Shown: positions 7,217-13,624 of the stretch, in pieces
Numbering within the stretch: position 1 is the stretch's first letter
How the letters are laid out: every line of letters starts with the position of its first letter
NCBI GenBank assembly: GCA_003663225.1
Contig: QMZP01000002.1
Location: forward strand, 1 to 17,623
Reading direction: 5' to 3'
DNA length: 17,623 nucleotides
From: Candidatus Aenigmatarchaeota archaeon
Lineage (GTDB): Archaea; Aenigmatarchaeota; Aenigmatarchaeia; QMZP01
Notes under the pieces: generated by a model
The model's database searches: none
Told to the model about the DNA's origin: nothing
What the model saw: the letters and a program-made list of their open reading frames with translations, nothing else
Translations under genes and position numbers: made by a program

Positions 7217-7558
7217 ATGACGGATCAAGAACAGGCACAGCTCGTGGGGCAGGCCCAGTCGTACCAGCAGCAGATGCAGAACTTCATGGTACAGAAGGAG
7301 ACCCTGAACATGCAGCTGATGGAAGTGAAGAAGGCTATCGAGGATCTCGAAGGCACTAATGATGCCGAAGTCTACAAAATATCCGGACCTCTTCTCATAA
7401 AGACAAAGCAGGCAGATGCCCAGAAGGAGCTCAAGGAGAAGCAGGAGCTTCTGGAGGCAAGGGTCAAGAACATAGACAAGAAGGAGACCCAGATAAAGGA
7501 GAAGATAGAGGAGATCCGGGAGAAGCTGACGAAGGGGAGCGGCGCGTCCGCAGGATAA
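7217..7558 (+). CDS. pfdB: Prefoldin subunit beta
   Basis: Beta subunit of the jellyfish-shaped prefoldin (GimC) chaperone, which captures unfolded proteins and passes them to the thermosome. The 113-residue protein is a coiled-coil hairpin: an N-terminal helix rich in Q (residues 1-45), a short beta-hairpin carrying VYKISGPLLIKT (about 53-64), and a C-terminal helix rich in K and E (about 65-105). Of two adjacent ATGs I take 7217, because GGTG at 7207-7210 is 6 nt before it, matching the spacing in neighbours; ATG 7214 would add one Met. It starts 12 nt after the rpoP stop. Confidence 0.94.
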   Translation: MTDQEQAQLVGQAQSYQQQMQNFMVQKETLNMQLMEVKKAIEDLEGTNDAEVYKISGPLLIKTKQADAQKELKEKQELLEARVKNIDKKETQIKEKIEEIREKLTKGSGASAG

Positions 7559-7574
7559 TAACATAGGTGATCTC

Positions 7575-7811
7575 ATGGACAAGGACATAGTCACTCAGTT
7601 GCTGAGGGACATCCTTGATGACCGGGGGGTACCAAAGAACATAAAGGAGTCCCTTGAAGGAATCATTGGTATCCTTGACGCCAAGGTTTCTGACAACGAG
7701 AAGGCTTCCCAGATAATATCAATACTAGACGATGCTGCCAACGACCCGAACATCTCTTTCTCGGCGAGGACGCTGATATGGAACACTGTTTCCGCGATGG
7801 AAGGCATGTGA
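7575..7811 (+). CDS. UPF0147 family small helical protein
   Basis: A 78-residue, all-helical archaeal protein of unknown function. Family recognition rests on the VPKNIKESLEGI block (about residues 19-30) and the C-terminal NDPNISFSARTLIWNTVSAME segment (about 56-76), which matches the UPF0147 pattern of NDPNxxxxARTxIW. It is in the usual size range (75-95). GGTGAT at 7566-7571 gives a start at 7575. It lies 16 nt after prefoldin beta and is probably the last gene of the superoperon, so it may take part in information processing or chaperone work, but no role is established. Confidence 0.88.
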   Translation: MDKDIVTQLLRDILDDRGVPKNIKESLEGIIGILDAKVSDNEKASQIISILDDAANDPNISFSARTLIWNTVSAMEGM

Positions 7812-7854
7812 GCTATTCCCTTTGAATACCGTGGCATGCCTTGTCTGATAATGA

Positions 7855-7983
7855 CTCAGAGAGGCTATAGTGTTCCTTGAGAGGGGGAAGTACAACCCGT
7901 CGCTGAAGCTGGCCCATGGCGTGGCAAAGGCCCTGAAAACGAAGACAGACGGCCTTTCTTGTTCGAGTGACGCTAACAGTTAA
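7855..7983 (+). pseudogene. Remnant of an XRE-type HTH regulator (C-terminal part only)
   Basis: Open frame 7855-7983 reads [20 protein letters not shown], then [15 protein letters not shown] and a stop. This closely resembles the second half of a Cro/C1-type helix-turn-helix: the recognition helix end, the [12 protein letters not shown] signature, and the last helix. The frame is closed by TGA at 7852-7854, and I find no N-terminal half in another frame nearby. It is therefore most likely a decayed regulator. A GTG at 7870 with a GAGAGG five nt before it could still express a 37-aa piece. It follows the UPF0147 stop by 43 nt and ends where the GNAT promoter begins. Confidence 0.6.
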
Positions 7984-7987
7984 TAAG
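7979..7987 (+). promoter_or_regulatory. TATA box of the GNAT gene (leaderless)
   Basis: GTTAATAAG is centred about 24 nt before ATG 8007, so the transcript should start at the codon. There is no SD sequence between them apart from a CCTCC-type pyrimidine run. Confidence 0.45.
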
Positions 7988-8006
7988 CACCAAACCAACC
8001 CTCCTT

Positions 8007-8465
8007 ATGGCATTCAGGATAAGGGCGGCTGAAGAAAAAGATATGGATGACTGTGCCAGCATAGTCTGTGATGAGTTCAACAAGCTCGGCGAGGGCTTCA
8101 CCAAGGGGACTGCCATGGGCAGGGTCAGGGAGCTGTTCGACATGGGGCCTGACATATGCTTCTGCCTGGAAGAGGATGGCAGAGTCATAGGGCTGCTCTT
8201 CTGCGAGCGCTTCAAGTACGCCAAAGGGCAGTACATGTGGATATCAGAGTTCGCCATACGCGAGGGGTACCGGGGCAAGGGATACGGTGGCAAGGCCCTG
8301 GAATTCATACAGAAGGCCGCCAAGGACAAGGGCATAGACGTGCTGTCGCTGTTCACTGACGTGAAAGGGGATGCCGTGAAGATATATGGGAAATACGGCT
8401 TTAAGATGACCGATTACGTGATGATGGAGAAGGATCTTAAAAGAGGACCCAATCCAAAAGCTTAA
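8007..8465 (+). CDS. GNAT family N-acetyltransferase
   Basis: Transfers an acetyl group from acetyl-CoA to an amine; the substrate is unknown. The 152 residues span one GNAT fold. Motif A, the CoA pyrophosphate loop, is visible as REGYRGKGYGGKAL (residues 85-98, RxxGxG/A type), preceded by the beta-4 strand MWISEFAI. The motif B end, VKIYGKYGFKMTDYVMMEKDL, is typical of RimI/ArgA-like single-domain enzymes. A ribosomal-protein or small-molecule substrate is equally possible. It stands alone between the HTH remnant and sepF with its own promoter, and about 70 nt separate it from sepF. Confidence 0.9.
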   Translation: MAFRIRAAEEKDMDDCASIVCDEFNKLGEGFTKGTAMGRVRELFDMGPDICFCLEEDGRVIGLLFCERFKYAKGQYMWISEFAIREGYRGKGYGGKALEFIQKAAKDKGIDVLSLFTDVKGDAVKIYGKYGFKMTDYVMMEKDLKRGPNPKA

Positions 8466-8536
8466 AAAGCTAATTTACAATAACTTAACACGATTTCAAG
8501 CAACGCATGTAATCGGTTTCATATGGAGGTGTGAAG

Positions 8537-8893
8537 ATGGGATTCAAGCTTTTCAACAGGGAGAACGACTTTGACTCTGCTGAGCCCAGGGAAGAGTTCA
8601 TAGAGGTCAATGTCATGGATTCCGAAAGCAGGAAGAGAACAGGGAGCATTGGGATAACAGTCGAGAAGCTCACGGAGTTCCCGGACACTGAGAGGGTCCT
8701 AAGGGCAGTCAGGGAAGGAAACATAGTTTTCCTCAAGATAAAGCATCTTAAGGACAAGGACATCGGGGAGCTCAAGAGGGCCGTGGACAAGCTCAAGAAG
8801 ACCGTGACGGCCAACAACGGCGACATAGCAGGTGTAGAGCAGGACTGGCTGATACTGACGCCGGAATTCGCGAAAGTGATGCGCGAGGTTTAA
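8537..8893 (+). CDS. sepF: Archaeal SepF cell-division protein
   Basis: Membrane-attached anchor of FtsZ in FtsZ-containing archaea. The 118-residue protein has an N-terminal segment (MGFKLFNREND, residues 1-11) that could act as the amphipathic membrane-binding helix. A linker follows, then the SepF core domain from about residue 22 to the end: FIEVNVMD, a helix at DTERVLRAVREGNIVFLKI, LKRAVDKLKKTV, and a closing GDIAGVEQDWLILTPEF strand pair. The TAxNNGDIAGxxxDW ending is characteristic. GGAGGTG at 8525-8531 is 5 nt before ATG 8537. A CTTAAAAAG element at 8461-8469 may be its TATA box. Presence implies FtsZ-based division. Confidence 0.88.
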   Translation: MGFKLFNRENDFDSAEPREEFIEVNVMDSESRKRTGSIGITVEKLTEFPDTERVLRAVREGNIVFLKIKHLKDKDIGELKRAVDKLKKTVTANNGDIAGVEQDWLILTPEFAKVMREV

Positions 8894-8908
8894 TTCCCTT
8901 TATTTTAT
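8894..8908 (+). terminator. Possible U-rich terminator after sepF
   Basis: TTCCCTTTATTTTATC immediately follows the sepF stop. Archaeal intrinsic and FttA-dependent termination uses U-rich tracts without an obligatory hairpin; this one is interrupted, so the call is weak. Confidence 0.3.
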
Positions 8909-8987
8909 CACCTCGTGGCATCTTGCTCATTCTCAACAATAGGCCTAACCATTTTAAGTAACCAATAGAAGGCATGTACGTGGTTAC

Positions 8988-9174
8988 ATGACAGCCGACC
9001 CCATGATGGCAGGGCTGAGATAAGCCGAATCGATGAGCGTGCAGCCAGGCTGGCTGCGGTTCATGCGTCAATAAGCTTCCTGTCAGCCAAAACCGGGAGA
9101 AGGGGCTCATGAACATGCCTGAGCTCCTTGACACGGCAGACAAGATAGCAGAATACATACTGAATGGCAGGTGA
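8988..9174 (+). pseudogene. Coding-like stretch spread over three frames (decayed small gene?)
   Basis: This fills most of the 286-nt gap between sepF and the aCPSF1 gene. A TATA-like ATTTTAAG (8951-8958) precedes ATG 8988, which reads MTADPMMAGLR before a stop. The next frame continues EISRIDERAARLAAVHASIS, then FLSAKTGRRGS. The third frame gives MNMPELLDTADKIAEYILNGR, ending in TGA at 9172-9174. Joined, these form a plausible helical protein of about 65 residues, and the two frame changes go the same way (each fits one lost base). Alternatives are a real 21-aa peptide from ATG 9109, sequencing errors, or chance. No family is named. Confidence 0.35.
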
Positions 9175-9179
9175 TGCCG

Positions 9180-11054
9180 TCACTTGAGACGGATGGTCTC
9201 CATATTCTTAGGCGCTAATGTCTCGCACCTGCATATGCGGTGGAGGTCGCGGGAGAGCTCTATGCACTTCCTGTTCTCGCCGTGATCGACGAGTATCCTC
9301 TCGGGTTTGCTTCCGAGCCTCTTTACGTAGTTTATGAGTTCGGGTCTCGTGGAGTGGCCGGTCAGTCCGTGTATTGTCTCCACGTTCATCTTTATGGGCA
9401 TGGTCTTCGTCCTTCCGCTCGCGTCCGCCATTGGGATGTCCTTCCATCCCTTTTGTATCCTTCTACCCAGCGTGCCCTCTGCCTGGTAACCCACGAACAT
9501 CAGCGTGTTCTTGGCGTCCGGAGCCAGGCCCTTGAGGTACTCCACTGCAGGCCCGCCTATAAGCATGCCGGACGTGGCTATTATGACGGCAGGCTCCTTG
9601 GAATCGATTATACTGTCCCTCTCTTTCGGTGCAACCCTCTTGAATATCTTGGAGACGAACGGGTTCTTGCCGTACTTGAATATGCTTCTCTGGAGGTACT
9701 TCGACAGGTATTCCGGATAGGCTGTGTGTATGGCCGTGGCATCCCACAGCATGCCTTCCATGTACACCGGGTGCTCGAATGGCCTTGATGCGAGCAGTAC
9801 CATGAGCTCTTGTGCCCTGCCCACAGCGAACGACGGTATGAGCACCTTGCCGCCTTTGCTTATGGTGTCGTTTATTATCCTGAAGAACGCATCCTCTGTC
9901 TCGTTCCTGTGCGGGGTGACATCCTCCGCAGCGCCGTACGTGGACTCCGTTATTAGGGTCTCCACCCTCTGGAAGTTGGTGTATGCAGGCTCGAACAGCT
10001 TGGACGGGCCGAACTTGAGGTCGCCCGTGTACAGTATGTTGTGCAGGCCGTTGCCTATGTGCAGATGAATAAGGGACGAACCCAGAAGGTGGCCCGATGG
10101 CTGGAGCGTGAGCCTTATGTTAGGCGTTATGTCAGACACCTCGCCGTAATCCAGCACTATGGAGTGCTTCACTGCCTTCTCTATATCCTTCTTGTTGTAG
10201 TATAGCTGCTTGCCGTTGCTCTGGCACACGTCTATGTAGTCCATGCACAGCAATACCATGAGGTCCCTTGTCGGGGCCGTGCAGTAAAGCGGGCCCTTGA
10301 AGCCCTCCTTGTACAAATACGGTATGAATCCTACGTGGTCCAAGTGAGCGTGGCTGGCAACCACGGCATCGAGCCTGTCTATGCTGAATTCCGGGAGGTC
10401 CACGAGCGGGACGTTGTCAGACCCCGGGTCTATGCCGCAGTCGAGCAGCACGTTTGAATGTGGCGTCTGGACGAGTATGCATGATCTGCCAACCTGCCTG
10501 AAGCCGCCAAGCGCTGTTAGCCTTACCCATTCCTCTTTCTTGCTGTCCGTCTCTATGGGCGTATTTATCCTGTTGCCCACTGAGTTCAGGAACCTCTTCC
10601 TGTAGTCTATCTCGGAATGAAGGAAGTTCCTGACAGCCCTGACGACATCGGAATCTATGGCAGGTGCCCTCTCTATCTTGGGGAGCCAGAACGTCTCCCT
10701 CTTTATCGAGCGAAAAGTCTCCCCGCCCTTGCCTATCACAAGGCCGGGCTTCTGTGCCTCTATGACAACCTTGCCCATCTCCGGCTCGAAGTATACGGCT
10801 TTTATGCCCGCGTCCTTGGGCACTATCTCACCTATCCTCTTCTTCGTGGTCTCCATGTCCGCGGTTATGGTGAGGTCCGGCCTTACCTCTATCCTTTTCT
10901 TCAGCCCTCTTACAAGCTCCCTCACGCTCCTCTCGTTGTCGACGAAGAAATCCTTGCTCTTCGTATATATCACTATCTCAGAGCCTTCGAACTTGACCTC
11001 TGAGATCATAGCGTGCGATGGCAGCTTATCCTGCAATTCCTTTAGAATGTTCAT
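9180..11054 (-). CDS. fttA: aCPSF1/FttA: KH-domain beta-CASP ribonuclease, transcription terminator
   Basis: Archaeal CPSF73-like nuclease that ends transcription by cleaving nascent RNA at U-rich 3' ends (FttA/aCPSF1). The 624-residue architecture is complete. An N-terminal pair of KH-like domains (about residues 1-150) has GKGG at 108-111. The metallo-beta-lactamase core has HAHLDH at 235-240, SGH at 320-322 and TGD at 343-345. The beta-CASP insert has TEST at 369-372 and ATSGML at 493-498, and late metal/catalytic histidines are in LTGHS (H567) and VDHGE (H591). All expected catalytic residues are present. The start has GGAG about 7 nt upstream. It lies 64 nt downstream of psmB on the same strand and may be cotranscribed with it. 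Confidence 0.97.
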   Translation of the reverse strand: MNILKELQDKLPSHAMISEVKFEGSEIVIYTKSKDFFVDNERSVRELVRGLKKRIEVRPDLTITADMETTKKRIGEIVPKDAGIKAVYFEPEMGKVVIEAQKPGLVIGKGGETFRSIKRETFWLPKIERAPAIDSDVVRAVRNFLHSEIDYRKRFLNSVGNRINTPIETDSKKEEWVRLTALGGFRQVGRSCILVQTPHSNVLLDCGIDPGSDNVPLVDLPEFSIDRLDAVVASHAHLDHVGFIPYLYKEGFKGPLYCTAPTRDLMVLLCMDYIDVCQSNGKQLYYNKKDIEKAVKHSIVLDYGEVSDITPNIRLTLQPSGHLLGSSLIHLHIGNGLHNILYTGDLKFGPSKLFEPAYTNFQRVETLITESTYGAAEDVTPHRNETEDAFFRIINDTISKGGKVLIPSFAVGRAQELMVLLASRPFEHPVYMEGMLWDATAIHTAYPEYLSKYLQRSIFKYGKNPFVSKIFKRVAPKERDSIIDSKEPAVIIATSGMLIGGPAVEYLKGLAPDAKNTLMFVGYQAEGTLGRRIQKGWKDIPMADASGRTKTMPIKMNVETIHGLTGHSTRPELINYVKRLGSKPERILVDHGENRKCIELSRDLHRICRCETLAPKNMETIRLK

Positions 11055-11118
11055 ACCATTCTCCGATAATCGTTATTACAATCAGCTAACCTTGATGAAA
11101 TATCAGACGATTGAATGC

Positions 11119-11745
11119 CTAAGCGGGCACCTTGTTTATATCCTGGGTCTCTATCTTATGGAAGCCCCTGGAGTCTATCACTGTCACGTCTATTCCGCTC
11201 CCGCCTGAAGCTATATCCCTCTGGGCAGCTGCCCTGATGGCCCTCGCTACCAGCTTCTTGCCTTCCTCAGTGCTCATACCCTTCTTGTATCCGTCCTCCA
11301 GGACACCGAACGCCATCGGGGACCCTGATCCCGTCGAGAAGTATTCCTTCTCCTCCATGACCGAACCGTCAGGTGCCAGCGAGAAAAGCCTGGGTTCCTT
11401 GTCGTATCCTCCTATCACCAGCTGGACTATGTACGGGAAGTAGCTCCTGGAATAGAGTATGTTGGATACCAGAGTGGCTGCTGCCTTGACAGGTATCCGC
11501 TTGTCTTCCCTGAGCTTGTAGAGCTTCAGCTCTGCCTTGATGTACCTCTCCAGGGTCTGGGCATCGCCTACTGACCCTGCTATGGTCATTCCTATATGCT
11601 CCTCTAGCTTGAGTATCTTGTCAGCGACCTTGCTGGCTACAAGGTAGCCCATCGTCGCCTTCTTCTCAGCACCGAGCACTATCCCGTCATTGCATACTAT
11701 GCCGACGGTGGTGGTCCCGGTTTTCAGTTTCTCTATCTTTCCCAT
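11119..11745 (-). CDS. psmB: 20S proteasome subunit beta
   Basis: Catalytic subunit of the proteasome inner rings, an N-terminal-nucleophile threonine protease. The 208-residue precursor has a 10-residue propeptide (MGKIEKLKTG) cut before TTTVGI, leaving Thr1. In mature numbering E17 (where Asp or Glu is found) and Lys33 (in SKVADK) are in place, and GSGSPMAFGVLEDGY and GGSGIDVTVID are family signatures. I take ATG 11745; an in-frame GTG at 11754 is possible because a GTGA-like SD exists for both. It is separated from psmA by about 7.4 kb and on the other strand, next to aCPSF1. Confidence 0.96.
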   Translation of the reverse strand: MGKIEKLKTGTTTVGIVCNDGIVLGAEKKATMGYLVASKVADKILKLEEHIGMTIAGSVGDAQTLERYIKAELKLYKLREDKRIPVKAAATLVSNILYSRSYFPYIVQLVIGGYDKEPRLFSLAPDGSVMEEKEYFSTGSGSPMAFGVLEDGYKKGMSTEEGKKLVARAIRAAAQRDIASGGSGIDVTVIDSRGFHKIETQDINKVPA

Positions 11746-11787
11746 GTCATTCACAATAATCACAGTCTAATATTGGTTAGAAACTGT

Positions 11788-11817
11788 TATTAATGATTTA
11801 CGGAAGGGGTTTATAAA
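11788..11817 (-). promoter_or_regulatory. Promoter region of psmB
   Basis: On the minus strand TTTATAAA (11817-11810) predicts a start near 11787 and a leader of about 42 nt. A second AT-rich element, ATTAATAA (11795-11788), would give a shorter leader. Both lie in the 74-nt gap between the zinc-ribbon gene and psmB, suggesting that psmB is transcribed separately from the Arv cluster. Confidence 0.45.
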
Positions 11818-11819
11818 TG

Positions 11820-12221
11820 TTATTTTTTCTTCTCCTTCACTATCTTACCTTTCCATCTCTTCATTATCGTGGAGAGGTCTATCTCGTACCTCCCCGAGCC
11901 GACCCTTATCACTATGGGCCGCTGGTTGAAGAGGTTGGTGACGTCTATCACGTACTTGCCCGGCTTTATTATCCTTATGGCTTCCAGGTCAAGCACAACC
12001 GTGTCCTCCTTCTTGGACTCGTCTGGTATTATGTCCCTGACGTCCTGCTCTATCTCCTCTATCTCCTTCCTGCTGAGGTCCTTGGTCTCTTCCTCCATCT
12101 GGTCAACGTGCTCTTCCCTAACGTAGAAGAAGAATTTGTTCCCGCATTCATCGCACCCCTCCATGAGATACGGGGCATCATCTGGGTGTATCTTCCCACA
12201 CATCGTGCATTTGTTTGGCAT
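11820..12221 (-). CDS. ArvC/OapC-type zinc-ribbon protein (DUF2072)
   Basis: A 133-residue archaeal protein with an N-terminal zinc ribbon: CTMCGKIHPDD (residues 5-15) and CDECGNKFFFYVRE (about 23-36), four cysteines in two CxxC pairs. An acidic helical linker (about 37-70) leads to a C-terminal beta-rich part (VLDLEAIRIIKPGKYVIDVT, then GRYEIDLSTIM) with a lysine-rich tail. This layout matches COG3364/DUF2072. It follows the DUF2073 and Era-like GTPase genes on the same strand with a 13-nt gap, the conserved archaeal trio reported as ArvA-ArvB-ArvC (GTPase-driven vesicle formation in Haloferax). AAGGTG lies a few nt before the ATG. Biochemical function is unknown. Confidence 0.85.
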   Translation of the reverse strand: MPNKCTMCGKIHPDDAPYLMEGCDECGNKFFFYVREEHVDQMEEETKDLSRKEIEEIEQDVRDIIPDESKKEDTVVLDLEAIRIIKPGKYVIDVTNLFNQRPIVIRVGSGRYEIDLSTIMKRWKGKIVKEKKK

Positions 12222-12234
12222 TCATTACACCTTT

Positions 12235-12588
12235 TCACATGTAGAGCAGAAGCTCTTCAGGATTCTTCCTTATCTGCCTCACCGTCTTGGCAGGCCCTAT
12301 TATAGTGAGGCCGCGCTTCTTGCCCGTTATCCTCTCTATTATCATGTTCTTAACGACATCTATGCCGCTCTCCTGCTTTCCTGTGGAAAGCTCGAGGGAG
12401 TTCATCTCTATACCTGAGAAGTCGTTGGATACCTTCTCCATGGTCTCCTTGATCAGCTTTGCCTCCTCGTCTGCCGAGAGCTTCGCATCTATGAGCACTA
12501 TGGTGTTGTGCTTGAGCTCCTTCATGAACTTACCAAGGTTGTTCTCCTTGAACTTCTCGTAAGGAACGAACTTTATCTTCAGATTCAT
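12235..12588 (-). CDS. ArvB/OapB-type protein (DUF2073)
   Basis: A 117-residue archaeal protein of the DUF2073 family, middle gene of the GTPase-DUF2073-zinc-ribbon trio. It begins MNLKIKFVPYEKF, then has a strand-helix unit NTIVLIDAKLSADEEAKLIKETM (about residues 28-50, with the recurring LSxxEEAKLI pattern), a charged middle, and a GLTIIGPAKTVRQIRKNP segment near the end. I start at ATG 12588, preceded by GGGGAG at good spacing. Longer options from 12618 (ATG) or 12630 (TTG, overlapping the GTPase stop) would add a basic leader. It probably works with the GTPase, perhaps as a regulator or adaptor; this is inferred from gene order. Confidence 0.84.
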   Translation of the reverse strand: MNLKIKFVPYEKFKENNLGKFMKELKHNTIVLIDAKLSADEEAKLIKETMEKVSNDFSGIEMNSLELSTGKQESGIDVVKNMIIERITGKKRGLTIIGPAKTVRQIRKNPEELLLYM

Positions 12589-12626
12589 GTGCTTCTCCCC
12601 CCGCTTCTTCTTCATCATCTCAACTC

Positions 12627-13259
12627 TCAAACAGCATCCACAAGATGGTTGTAAAGCTCTTCCACGTTGAATCCGGTCTTGGCGCTTATCCCTATGGTCT
12701 TGTAGTTGGGGAATGCCTCCCTCACACGGCTTGCCTTGGATGACTTCAGGTCGACCTTGTTGGCCACGACGATGAACGGTATCTTCCTTGCGTCAAGGTT
12801 GCCGAGTATGGTTATGTTCACCTGGTCAAGCGGGTCCTTAGTTGAGTCCAGAACGACTAGAACCATGTCCACGTTGTCGAGCCACTTTATGGCTTCTATT
12901 ACGCCCTTGGTGGCTTCCTTAGCCCTCTGCTTCGCTGCCTTCTTCTTCATGCCATGCTTTATGAAATCCTCGAAATCTATCTTGGTGGCTATGCCTGGCG
13001 TGTCCACGAGATTGAAGGTAAGCGACTTCCCATTGCTCTCTATCTTTACCTTCTCCTTGACCTGTATCTCCCTTGTCTCGTGGGGGACCACAGAGGCCTT
13101 GCCGATGTCCTCTCCCAGCCAGTCCGTGCATATCTTGTTGGCAAGGGTAGTCTTCCCGGAGTTCACGGGCCCATACAGGCCTATCTTTACGTCGCTCTTC
13201 TTCTTGAACATCTTGGATATCAGCGACTTCAGCCTTTTCCTGAGCTTGACCAGAACCAT
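12627..13259 (-). CDS. Era-like small GTPase, ArvA/OapA type
   Basis: A 210-residue P-loop GTPase of the TRAFAC/Era-like class. Motifs: G1 GPVNSGKT (residues 30-37), a G2 region around SVVPHETREIQ (57-67), G3 DTPG (86-89), G4 NKVD (167-170), and G5 SAK (192-194). The first 22 residues are strongly basic with interspersed hydrophobics (KLRKRLKSLISKMFKKK) and could lie on acidic membrane lipids. No KH or other RNA-binding domain follows, unlike true Era. The GTPase-DUF2073-zinc-ribbon order matches the euryarchaeal cluster whose GTPase (ArvA) drives extracellular vesicle formation in Haloferax; a similar role here is inferred. A TATA-like element lies about 48 nt upstream, just after abrB. Confidence 0.87.
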   Translation of the reverse strand: MVLVKLRKRLKSLISKMFKKKSDVKIGLYGPVNSGKTTLANKICTDWLGEDIGKASVVPHETREIQVKEKVKIESNGKSLTFNLVDTPGIATKIDFEDFIKHGMKKKAAKQRAKEATKGVIEAIKWLDNVDMVLVVLDSTKDPLDQVNITILGNLDARKIPFIVVANKVDLKSSKASRVREAFPNYKTIGISAKTGFNVEELYNHLVDAV

Positions 13260-13302
13260 TTGAACCCCAATCCGGTTTTTTTCGTTAATTCTTGGAAAAA
13301 GG

Positions 13303-13312
13303 ATATTTAAGC
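13303..13312 (-). promoter_or_regulatory. Promoter of the Arv cluster
   Basis: CTTAAATATC on the minus strand, next to the abrB-like stop, predicts a start near 13281 and a leader of about 22 nt for the GTPase gene. Confidence 0.5.
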
Positions 13313-13320
13313 GTTAGCGG

Positions 13321-13497
13321 CTACACTTTCTCTACTATTACCCTGCCATCTTTCAGCACTATCCACTTCAGCTTGTCCTTGTCTCTCAGCTTCAGTTTGT
13401 CGAACACTTTGGATGGCACAGTAGTCCTTCTCCTGTATTTCCTTATGGTGACCGATGACTCGTCCATGCAGTCTATGTCCTTGAACTTGATTTCCAT
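13321..13497 (-). CDS. AbrB/SpoVT-type DNA-binding protein
   Basis: A 58-residue swapped-hairpin AbrB-fold protein, one copy of the domain. The pattern SSVTIRKYRRRTTVPSKVFDKLKLRDKDKLKWIVLKD (about residues 14-50) follows the AbrB consensus: a strand, a basic turn, TVP(S/K), a short helix, and a kxgDxl-like hairpin. Proteins of this kind dimerise and bind DNA as transition-state regulators or as antitoxins; no toxin gene adjoins it. The longer open frame upstream is rejected because a TATA box sits about 25 nt before this ATG, indicating a leaderless start. It is divergent from the TauE/SafE gene, with a repeat-rich region between, and lies upstream of the GTPase cluster on the same strand. 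It may regulate either or both. Confidence 0.85.
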   Translation of the reverse strand: MEIKFKDIDCMDESSVTIRKYRRRTTVPSKVFDKLKLRDKDKLKWIVLKDGRVIVEKV

Positions 13498-13624
13498 ACT
13501 ATTGGGTTGTATCGGTGATATAAAAACAACACAATCACAAAACCACCTCAAAACAGTGGTTATATTGGATAAATACCAATATGATACCAATACCTTTAAA
13601 TACGAGTTACTACAATTGTAGTAC
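13498..13624. promoter_or_regulatory. Divergent abrB/tauE promoter region with three inverted repeats
   Basis: Minus-strand TATA: TTTTTATATC (13526-13517), 25 nt from the abrB ATG. Plus-strand TATA: TTTAAATA (13595-13602), about 26 nt from the tauE ATG, so both genes look leaderless. Inverted repeats: AACCAC (13541-13546) with GTGGTT (13556-13561); ATATTGG (13562-13568) with CCAATAT (13576-13582); and the perfect 16-bp palindrome TACTACAATTGTAGTA (13608-13623) across the predicted tauE start site. ATACCAATA also repeats directly as ATACCAATAC. Confidence 0.7.

Noticed and set aside
8456..8475. AAGCTTAAAAAGCT hairpin as a terminator after the GNAT gene
   Set aside because: The stem is very short and AT-rich and no T-run follows; it is better explained as a TATA-like element for sepF.
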